A stretch of 5,632 nt of DNA from an uncultured Granulicatella sp. Lineage in GTDB: Bacteria; Bacillota; Bacilli; Lactobacillales; Aerococcaceae. Position numbers and translations under genes: made by a program. Shown one piece after another: positions 1 through 5,000 of the stretch (position 1 is its first letter; each line of letters opens with the position of its first letter). Below the pieces are notes generated by a model. It did no database searches and was not told where the DNA came from. It saw nothing but the letters and a program-made list of their open reading frames with translations. The DNA is taken from positions 1 through 5,632 of the forward strand of contig CAMYBO010000089.1 of assembly GCA_947254045.1 (NCBI GenBank), given 5' to 3'.

Positions 1-47
1 GATGAGCGCAATAGTCTCGTGGGCTCGGAGATGTGTATAAGAGACAG
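1..47 (+). other. Residual Illumina Nextera i7 adapter (not genomic)
   Basis: Bases 14-47 match the 34-nt Nextera read-2 transposase adapter in full. This includes the 19-bp Tn5 mosaic end AGATGTGTATAAGAGACAG at 29-47. The 13 bases before it (GAT plus a 10-nt block) have the layout of the P7 primer tail followed by a 10-nt i7 index. This is untrimmed library sequence at a contig end, not a natural Tn5 insertion, because the part beyond the mosaic end is the synthetic sequencing-primer site. Native DNA starts at about 48, so any hypothesis about what lies upstream of hicB cannot use these bases. Confidence 0.97.
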
Positions 48-73
48 GTACTATAGTGTTAGTAATTGAAGGT

Positions 74-535
74 ATGAAAATCTTAGTAACTTATCCTGCG
101 TTATTTTATTACGATGATTCAGATGGTACTAGTGCACCTTACTTTGTACATTTTCCAGATTTTTCAAATATTTCTGGTACTCAAGGAAAAGATATTAGTG
201 ATGCATTAAAAATGGCAAGTGAGTGGCTAGGCATGAATGCTGCTGATTGTATCGAAAATGATATCGATTTACCTAAGCCATCAGATATAAATTCTTTATC
301 CTTAGTTGAGTATAATCCTTTCAAGGATAATAAAGATATGGAATTAAAATTTGATTCCAAAAAATCATTTATTTCTATGGTAGGTGTAAATGTAAATCAT
401 TATTTAGGAAATCTAGAACTAGTAAAAAAGACTTTAACGATACCGAGATGGGCTGATAAGTTAGGAAGAGAATTAGGTTTAAATTTTTCTCAACCATTAA
501 CGGAAGCAATTGTCGAAAGAAAAATAAACTTTTAG
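74..535 (+). CDS. hicB: HicB-family type II antitoxin
   Basis: Antitoxin of a HicBA toxin-antitoxin pair. In this family it neutralises the HicA mRNA-cleaving toxin and represses its own operon. The 153-aa product has the long streptococcal/lactobacillal HicB layout. An N-terminal partial RNase H-like domain (about 1-65) carries the YPALFYYDDSDG start and the YFVHFPDF strand, followed by the helix SDALKMASEWLG. The linker contains PSDINSLSLVE (69-79). A C-terminal segment (about 117-150, VKKTLTIPRWADKL then GRELGLNFSQ) looks like a ribbon-helix-helix DNA-binding domain. I chose ATG 74 because family members begin close to M(K)ILVTYPALFYYDD; an in-frame GTG at 56 would add six unconserved residues. 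The upstream Shine-Dalgarno is poor (GAAGG only one base from the ATG), which would suit translational coupling to an upstream hicA. That partner is not visible because the contig ends in adapter 26 bases before the start codon. Confidence 0.92.
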   Translation: MKILVTYPALFYYDDSDGTSAPYFVHFPDFSNISGTQGKDISDALKMASEWLGMNAADCIENDIDLPKPSDINSLSLVEYNPFKDNKDMELKFDSKKSFISMVGVNVNHYLGNLELVKKTLTIPRWADKLGRELGLNFSQPLTEAIVERKINF

Positions 536-558
536 GATTTCCTAAGAGTTTATTTTTT
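521..558 (+). terminator. Intrinsic terminator overlapping the hicB stop
   Basis: Bases 521-536 pair with 541-556 around an ATTT loop, giving a 16-bp stem with one G-T pair. The stem ends in a run of six T (553-558). The hicB stop codon (533-535) lies inside the left arm. The A-rich left flank means it could also stop transcription from the opposite strand. Seen directly in the sequence; function is inferred. Confidence 0.85.
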
Positions 559-699
559 GCGATGAATATAATAGAGCAACAAGAAAGATTTCTAATGTGT
601 TGTTTCTGTACCGTCGAAATATCAAAATCAAAGTACAAAAGCAACCTTCTTTAGCAAACTTAGCGAAGCTGTTAAAGTAACAGAAACCTATTGAATTAT
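559..699. other. Gene-less stretch with weak inverted repeats
   Basis: There is no convincing gene between the hicB terminator and the alaS promoter. An 8-bp inverted repeat, GTTTCTGT (602-609) and ACAGAAAC (680-687), encloses 70 bases. Inside it, CTTC (646-649) faces GAAG (665-668), and TTAGC occurs twice (651-655 and 660-664). The octamer CAGCTTCG seen on the minus strand here (671-664) recurs in the inverted repeat upstream of mltG. These could be remnants of a dispersed intergenic repeat or chance. Confidence 0.35.
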
Positions 700-728
700 T
701 TGACAAATAAAACAGATTTTTTTATACT
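700..728 (+). promoter_or_regulatory. alaS promoter (sigma-A type)
   Basis: A perfect -35 box TTGACA (700-705) is followed by a 17-bp spacer and -10 box TATACT (723-728). Transcription would begin at about 735, just upstream of the first T-box helix (742), which fits the leader reading. Confidence 0.9.
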
Positions 729-734
729 AATTGA

Positions 735-945
735 GTATGAACCAGTCAGATAAAAGAATTTTAATCGTAGAGAGGTCTAGACGGTGAAAATGACCACAAA
801 ATTTATGCTCCTGATTGGAATTTTGTAGAAATACAGACGCTTCCCGCGTTATCGGAATGAATGAGGATGAAATGCTGTTTCATTGTAAGCAAGGTGGTAC
901 CGCGTGGTAGACGCCCTTGTAACAATGGGGCAGTTTTTATTTTCT
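735..945 (+). promoter_or_regulatory. T-box riboswitch, alanine-responsive, alaS leader
   Basis: This leader senses uncharged tRNA-Ala and lets transcription proceed into alaS when the tRNA is not aminoacylated. Stem I closes by CCAGTCAG (742-749) with CTGATTGG (811-818). Above it AATTTT (757-762) pairs with AAAATT (798-803). The AGAGA bulge is at 769-773, and GGTC/GACC (774-777, 792-795) closes the distal loop with GGTGAAA (783-789). The likely specifier codon is GCT, alanine, at 807-809 in the 3' side of the internal loop. The core AAGGTGGTACCGCG is at 891-904. Its TGGT (895-898) would pair with an ACCA tRNA end, as expected for tRNA-Ala. The antiterminator is CAAGG/CCTTG (890-894, 915-919) plus GCGT/ACGC (902-905, 911-914). 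Specifier placement is the least certain part, because the base after it is a pyrimidine rather than the usual purine. Confidence 0.95.
913..938 (+). terminator. T-box attenuator terminator
   Basis: GCCC (913-916) pairs with GGGC (928-931), and TTG (917-919) can pair with CAA (923-925). A run of five T follows (934-938). Bases 913-919 are also needed for the antiterminator, so the two structures exclude each other, as the T-box mechanism requires. Confidence 0.85.
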
Positions 946-957
946 TTAATAAACGAA

Positions 958-962
958 AAGGA
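958..962 (+). promoter_or_regulatory. alaS ribosome binding site (decides the start)
   Basis: AAGGA lies 8 bases before ATG 971. The alternative in-frame ATG at 962 overlaps this site and would have no usable Shine-Dalgarno, so 971 is preferred. Confidence 0.75.
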
Positions 963-970
963 TGGTAAAG

Positions 971-3616
971 ATGAAAAAATTATCTAGTAGTGAAATTCGT
1001 CAAATGTATCTTGATTTCTTCCAAGAGAAAGGACATAAGGTACATCCAAGTGCAAGTTTAATTCCTGTGAATGATCCAACATTATTATGGATCAACTCAG
1101 GGGTAGCTACTTTGAAAAAATATTTTGATGGAACAGAAACACCTGAAGTTCCAAGAATTACAAATGCTCAAAAGAGTATTCGTACAAACGATATTGAAAA
1201 TGTAGGTCATACTGCAAGACACCATACATTATTTGAAATGATGGGGAATTTCTCAATCGGCGATTACTTTAAAGAAGAAGTAATTCCATGGGCTTGGGAA
1301 TTTTTAACAAGTGAAAAATGGTTAGCATTAGACCCAAATCGTTTATATGTAACTTATTATCCAAAAGATCCTGAAACAAAATACTTATGGTTGGAAAATG
1401 TTGGATTACCAGAAGACCATATTATTCCTGTAGAAGATAACTTCTGGGATATCGGTGCTGGACCATGTGGACCAGATACTGAGATTTTCTATGACCGTGG
1501 TGAAAAATATCAAACATTAGCTGAAGATGATCCTGAAAATTATCCAGGAGGAGAAAACGAACGTTATTTAGAAATTTGGAACTTAGTATTCTCTCAATTT
1601 AACCATATGCCAGATGGTACTTATCCTCCATTACCACATAAAAACGTCGATACGGGGATGGGATTAGAGCGTGTTGTTTCTGTAATTCAAGATACTCCAA
1701 CAAACTTTGAAACAGATTTATTCATGCCAATTATTCAACAATTAGAACAACTAAGTGCTGGTAAAAGATATAATACTTCAAAAGATTTAGATGTTTCATT
1801 TAAAGTTATTGCTGACCATATTCGTGCAGTAAGCTTTGCGATTGGTGATGGTGCGTTACCTTCAAATGAAGGACGTGGATATATTATCCGTCGTTTAATC
1901 CGTCGTTCAGTAATGCATGGTCAACGTTTAGGCATTCAAGGTTCATTCTTAACAAAATTAGTGCCAACTGTTGCAAGTATTATGCATAGCTACTATCCTG
2001 AAGTAACTGAAAATATGGAGTTCATTCAAAAAGTTATTGCAAATGAAGAAAATCGTTTCCAAGAAACAATTCATGATGGACTTGCTATTTTAGAAACAGT
2101 ATTTGCTGAAATGAAAGAGCAAAATCAAACAGTTTTATCAGGTGAAAATGCATTTAAACTATATGATACTTATGGATTCCCTTATGAATTAACATTAGAA
2201 TATGCTAGTGATAATGGTTACGAAGTGGATGAAGACGGATTCCAAGCTGAAATGAAAGCACAAAAAGAACGTGCTCGTGCAGCTCGTAATACAGAAACTT
2301 CTATGAATGTTCAATCAGCTGTTTTACGTGATATTACAGTGGAAAGTACATTTGTGGGATATGGCCGTACAACTGAAAAAGGTTTATTAAGTGCAATTGT
2401 ATTTGAAGATGAATTAGTAGAATCTGCTTTAGAAGATACAAGAGTACAAGTTGTCTTCAATCAAACTCCATTCTATGCTGAAATGGGTGGACAATTATCT
2501 GACCATGGTGTCATTAAAGATGAATCAGGTCAAGTAGTTGCAACTGTTGTTCAAGTGAAGAAAGCTCCAAATGGTCAACCATTACATACAATTGATGTTG
2601 TTGCTCCAATGCAATTAAACTCAACTTATGTATTAGAAGTTGATCAACAAGAACGAGCTAAATTAATTAAAAACCACACTGCAACTCACTTATTACACCA
2701 GGCATTAAAAGAAGTATTAGGAACACATGCTAACCAAGCAGGTTCATTAGTAGCTCCAGGATATTTACGTTTTGACTTTAGTCACTTTGGACAAGTAACA
2801 GCTGAAGAATTAGCTGAAATGGAACGTATTGTAAATGAAAAAATTTGGGCAGCTTTAGATGTAGTGACGGTTGAAACTACATTAGAAGAAGCGAAAAAAT
2901 TAGGCGCAATGGCTTTATTCGGTGAAAAATATGGTAATAAAGTTCGTATGGTAAACATTGCAAACTGGTCTATCGAATTATGTGGTGGGGTTCACGTTTC
3001 AAATACTCAAGAAATTGGTCTATTCAAGATTATTTCTGAATCTGGTATTGGTGCCGGAGTTCGCCGTATTGAAGCTGTGACAAGTCAAGAAGCATTTGAA
3101 TTATTAGCAAAACATGAATTGTTGTTAAAACAAATTGCAAGCGATGTTAAAGCTGTTCAATTAGATAGCACTCCAGAACGAGTTTCTCACTTACAACAAG
3201 AATTAAAAGAAGCTCAACATGAAATTTCAGCGTTGAAAGCTAAATTAATGAAATCTGAAGTAGCAGACTTATTTGAATCTGTTTCTACAGCAGGAAACTA
3301 CTCATTCATTACAGTTCACTTACCAAACAAAGATATGAATGAATTGCGTCAATTAGCGGATACTTGGAGACAAAAAGCAGCAAGTGATGTATTCGTCGTA
3401 GCAACTAATGAGGGAGAAAAAGCGAATTTATTAGCTGCAGTTTCTAAAGATGCAAATGAAAAAGGAATTAAAGCAGGAGATATTATCAAAGCAATTGCTT
3501 CACATATCCAAGGTGGCGGTGGTGGCCGTCCAGATATGGCTCAAGCGGGTGGTAAAAATCCAGCAGGTATTCCAGCTGCGTTAAAAGCGGTAGAAGAATT
3601 CTTAGCTCAAGCATAA
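971..3616 (+). CDS. alaS: Alanyl-tRNA synthetase (alanine--tRNA ligase)
   Basis: Charges tRNA-Ala with alanine using ATP and removes mischarged serine or glycine; cytoplasmic. The 881-aa length is normal for bacterial AlaRS. The N-terminal class II catalytic domain (about 1-245) includes RTNDIENVG, the HHTLFEMMGNFSIGDYF region and motif 3 GMGLER (229-234). The tRNA-recognition domain follows to about 455. The editing domain carries the zinc-binding set H569 and H573 (HTATH) with C671 and H675 (CGGVH). A short coiled-coil stretch (about 735-765) leads to the C-terminal DHHA1 domain, with its glycine-rich GGGGGRPD motif at 848-855. All key residues are present, with no frameshift. The start at 971 gives MKKLSSSEIRQMYLDFF, matching homologues; ATG 962 would add MVK. 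Expression is controlled by the T-box leader upstream, and a terminator directly follows, so it is probably transcribed alone. Confidence 0.98.
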   Translation: MKKLSSSEIRQMYLDFFQEKGHKVHPSASLIPVNDPTLLWINSGVATLKKYFDGTETPEVPRITNAQKSIRTNDIENVGHTARHHTLFEMMGNFSIGDYFKEEVIPWAWEFLTSEKWLALDPNRLYVTYYPKDPETKYLWLENVGLPEDHIIPVEDNFWDIGAGPCGPDTEIFYDRGEKYQTLAEDDPENYPGGENERYLEIWNLVFSQFNHMPDGTYPPLPHKNVDTGMGLERVVSVIQDTPTNFETDLFMPIIQQLEQLSAGKRYNTSKDLDVSFKVIADHIRAVSFAIGDGALPSNEGRGYIIRRLIRRSVMHGQRLGIQGSFLTKLVPTVASIMHSYYPEVTENMEFIQKVIANEENRFQETIHDGLAILETVFAEMKEQNQTVLSGENAFKLYDTYGFPYELTLEYASDNGYEVDEDGFQAEMKAQKERARAARNTETSMNVQSAVLRDITVESTFVGYGRTTEKGLLSAIVFEDELVESALEDTRVQVVFNQTPFYAEMGGQLSDHGVIKDESGQVVATVVQVKKAPNGQPLHTIDVVAPMQLNSTYVLEVDQQERAKLIKNHTATHLLHQALKEVLGTHANQAGSLVAPGYLRFDFSHFGQVTAEELAEMERIVNEKIWAALDVVTVETTLEEAKKLGAMALFGEKYGNKVRMVNIANWSIELCGGVHVSNTQEIGLFKIISESGIGAGVRRIEAVTSQEAFELLAKHELLLKQIASDVKAVQLDSTPERVSHLQQELKEAQHEISALKAKLMKSEVADLFESVSTAGNYSFITVHLPNKDMNELRQLADTWRQKAASDVFVVATNEGEKANLLAAVSKDANEKGIKAGDIIKAIASHIQGGGGGRPDMAQAGGKNPAGIPAALKAVEEFLAQA

Positions 3617-3627
3617 TGATTCAATTG

Positions 3628-3666
3628 AAATGGAGTAGAATGTGATCCATTCTACTTCATTTTTTT
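3628..3666 (+). terminator. Intrinsic terminator of alaS
   Basis: A 15-bp stem (3628-3642 with 3648-3662, one G-T pair) has a 5-nt loop TGATC and runs into seven consecutive T (3660-3666). It starts 11 bases after the alaS stop codon and separates alaS from the ireB operon. Confidence 0.9.
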
Positions 3667-3704
3667 AAGGAAAGTTTAATCTCTATCGAATTGATTGTAG
3701 TTTT

Positions 3705-3713
3705 TGCTAAAAT
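3705..3713 (+). promoter_or_regulatory. Putative extended -10 promoter of the ireB operon
   Basis: TGCTAAAAT (3705-3713) is an extended -10 element in the only gap between the alaS terminator and ireB. No good -35 lies 17 bases upstream, which extended -10 promoters tolerate. An alternative is TTGTAG (3695-3700), 17 bp, TAGAAT (3718-3723). A promoter is needed here because of the preceding terminator; which box is used is uncertain. Confidence 0.55.
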
Positions 3714-3750
3714 TTAGTAGAATGAAGATACAAAGAAATGAGGTGTTAAT

Positions 3751-4017
3751 ATGAGTTCAATGGATGAAACAGTTCTATTTAACTTTCATGATAAAGATGA
3801 AAAAACAGTACAAGAGACATTAACAATTGTTTATGATGCATTAAACGAAAAAGGCTATAGTGCAGTCAATCAAATTGTTGGGTACTTATTATCTGGCGAT
3901 CCAGCTTATATTCCTCGACATCGTGATGCTAGAAATCTAGTAAGACGTCACGAGCGTGATGAAATTATCGAAGAATTAATCCGCCATTATATTCGTTCGA
4001 CAGGTAGAGATTGTTAA
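3751..4017 (+). CDS. ireB: IreB/ReoM family regulator of peptidoglycan synthesis (DUF965, UPF0297)
   Basis: Small cytoplasmic protein that is a substrate of the PASTA-domain Ser/Thr kinase (IreK in Enterococcus, PrkA in Listeria). In Listeria, ReoM controls ClpCP degradation of MurA; in Enterococcus, IreB affects cephalosporin tolerance. The 88-aa product has the family's diagnostic core QIVGYLLSGDPAYIPRH (41-57), then a basic/acidic helical end (RRHERDEIIEELIRHY). The N-terminus MSSMDET keeps Thr7, the phosphorylated residue of ReoM. Position 4 is Met, so the second site reported for enterococcal IreB is absent. ATG 3751 has a good ribosome binding site, GAGGTG (3740-3745). It is the first gene of the operon, and its stop overlaps the ruvX start by one base. 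The Bacillus name is yrzL. Family assignment is firm; the physiological role here is inferred from relatives. Confidence 0.95.
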   Translation: MSSMDETVLFNFHDKDEKTVQETLTIVYDALNEKGYSAVNQIVGYLLSGDPAYIPRHRDARNLVRRHERDEIIEELIRHYIRSTGRDC

Positions 4018-4439
4018 TGAGAGTAATGGGATTAGATGTCGGCAGTAAAACGGTTGGAGTTGCGATTAGTGACCCATTAGGTTGGACTGCTCAAGGTGTT
4101 GAAACGATTGCGATTAATGAAGCTGCAAGTGAATTTGGCTTTAACCGTGTGGTGGAATTGGTTAAAGAATATGAAGTTGAGAAGATTGTTATCGGTATGC
4201 CAAAAAACATGAATAATACAGCTGGGCCAAGAGCTGAAGCTTCACAAAAATATGGTAGAAGTTTAGAAAAACGTTTAGAGATTCCAATCGTTTTTCATGA
4301 TGAACGGTTAACAACAATGCAAGCAGAAAGAATGCTTGTTGAGGAAGCGAATGTTTCTCGTAAAAAGAGAAAAGAAGTGATTGATAAGTTAGCAGCCGTC
4401 ATCATTTTACAAAATTATTTAGATTTAAATATTACATAG
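4017..4439 (+). CDS. ruvX: RuvX/YqgF family RNase H-fold nuclease (putative pre-16S rRNA nuclease, Holliday junction resolvase-like)
   Basis: The family has a RuvC/RNase H-like fold. In E. coli YqgF is linked to maturation of the 16S rRNA 5' end, and a Holliday junction resolvase role has also been proposed. The 140-aa product has normal length. It shows the first catalytic strand GLDVGSKTVGVA with Asp7, the IVIGMPKNMN strand (57-66), the DERLTT motif (95-100) with Asp95/Glu96, and the C-terminal helix EVIDKLAAVIILQ with Asp123. The expected acidic residues are therefore present. I chose ATG 4017, which shares its A with the ireB stop (TAATG) and has an AGGTAGAG element 7 bases upstream. A TTG at 4011 would also be in frame but adds only two unconserved residues. 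The overlap suggests translational coupling with ireB. The Bacillus equivalent is yrrK. Which biochemical activity matters in this organism cannot be read from sequence. Confidence 0.95.
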   Translation: MRVMGLDVGSKTVGVAISDPLGWTAQGVETIAINEAASEFGFNRVVELVKEYEVEKIVIGMPKNMNNTAGPRAEASQKYGRSLEKRLEIPIVFHDERLTTMQAERMLVEEANVSRKKRKEVIDKLAAVIILQNYLDLNIT

Positions 4440-4454
4440 AAAAGAGGAAACGTA

Positions 4455-4751
4455 ATGACAGAACATACACATGAACATGATGGACATGAACATATTACAA
4501 TTATTGATGAAGAAGGAAATGAAGTCTTACACGAGGTTTTATTTACTTTCGATTCAGAAGATTATGGTAAATCATATGTTTTAGTATACCCCGCAGGAAT
4601 TCCAGAGGGAGAAGAAGTTGAACTTCAAGCATTTTCTTATGTTGAAGCTGAAGATGGTACTGAAGGAGATTTACTTCCTATCGAAACTGATGAAGAATGG
4701 GATATGATTGAGGAAGTTTTAAATACTTTCTTAGATGAAGAAGAAGAATAA
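4455..4751 (+). CDS. yrzB: DUF1292 family protein (YrzB-like) with His-rich N-terminus
   Basis: Conserved Bacillota protein of unknown function that normally follows ruvX. The 98-aa product is strongly acidic. Its family core includes ITIIDEEGNE (14-23), the strand pair LFTFDSEDYGKSYVLVYPAG and VELQAFSYVE, then LLPIETDEEWDMIEEVL. It ends in a Glu/Asp run. There is no signal peptide or membrane segment, so it is probably cytosolic. Five His occur within the first 13 residues (4, 6, 8, 11, 13), alternating with acidic residues, which could bind a metal; no function is known to me. ATG 4455 has AGAGG (4443-4447) 7 bases upstream. It lies 15 bases after ruvX and is the last gene before a terminator, so it is probably co-transcribed with ireB and ruvX. 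Confidence 0.92.
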   Translation: MTEHTHEHDGHEHITIIDEEGNEVLHEVLFTFDSEDYGKSYVLVYPAGIPEGEEVELQAFSYVEAEDGTEGDLLPIETDEEWDMIEEVLNTFLDEEEE

Positions 4752-4759
4752 ATGATGTG

Positions 4760-4804
4760 AGAAGACGCCTGATAGGATGCTATTTGGTGTCTTCTTTCCT
4801 TTTA
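4760..4804 (+). terminator. Intrinsic terminator of the ireB-ruvX-yrzB operon
   Basis: AGAAGACGCC (4760-4769) pairs with GGTGTCTTCT (4786-4795), ten pairs including one G-T. The loop can extend the stem through ATAG/CTAT (4772-4775, 4780-4783) with a GATG tetraloop. A T-rich tail TTTCCTTTT ends near 4803. It indicates that mltG is transcribed separately. Confidence 0.87.
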
Positions 4805-4808
4805 AGAT

Positions 4809-4892
4809 ACAAAATTTGACTTTCCTGAAGTAGCAATGGACGCCAGCAGCTTCGTAAGCGAAGCTCATGGTACTACGTCAAGTTTATTTTGT
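4809..4892. repeat. Imperfect long inverted repeat, possible BOX/MITE-like intergenic element
   Basis: The outer arms are ACAAAATTTGAC (4809-4820) and GTCAA-GTTT-ATTTTGT (4877-4892), complementary apart from a 4-base insertion on the right. Next inwards GTAG (4830-4833) faces CTAC (4873-4876), and ATG (4836-4838) faces CAT (4866-4868). The centre is a perfect 7-bp hairpin, AGCTTCG-TAAG-CGAAGCT (4848-4865). There is no T-tract right after the central hairpin, so it is not an ordinary terminator. It sits between the yrzB terminator and the mltG promoter. The size and nested symmetry resemble small dispersed repeats of Lactobacillales, but no second full copy is in this window, so the class is inference. 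Confidence 0.5.
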
Positions 4893-4944
4893 CTTCATAG
4901 TATATCTTGATAGAATTTGTAACATAATTGTAGAACTCCTAGTC

Positions 4945-4973
4945 TTCAATTGTTATATGAATTCATGTATAAT
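4945..4973 (+). promoter_or_regulatory. mltG promoter
   Basis: A perfect -10 TATAAT (4968-4973) lies 17 bp after a weak -35-like TTCAAT (4945-4950). Transcription would start near 4980, leaving only about 20 bases of leader that carry the ribosome binding site AAGGAGG (4988-4994). The -10 is strong evidence; the -35 is not. Confidence 0.7.
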
Positions 4974-5000
4974 GACAACGAAGTTAAAAGGAGGAATTAT

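Noticed and set aside
29..47. Tn5 mosaic end as evidence of a natural transposon
   Set aside because: The flanking bases are the synthetic Nextera sequencing-primer site, so this is a library artefact.
56..73. GTG start for hicB
   Set aside because: It adds six residues not seen in HicB relatives and has no ribosome binding site; ATG 74 matches the family start.
567..572. TATAAT resembling a -10 box
   Set aside because: No -35 lies at proper spacing (that position is inside the terminator stem) and there is no extended -10; the alaS promoter at 700-728 is far better.
375..644. Minus-strand open frame of 89 codons opposite the hicB end
   Set aside because: It lies antisense to hicB and across its terminator hairpin, has no recognisable domain, and is a shadow of the real gene.
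562..654. Small ATG frame of 30 codons with a CCFC stretch after hicB
   Set aside because: There is no Shine-Dalgarno (the bases before it are the terminator T-tract) and no recognisable similarity.
962..970. ATG 962 as the alaS start
   Set aside because: It overlaps the ribosome binding site used for ATG 971 and adds MVK, which homologues lack.
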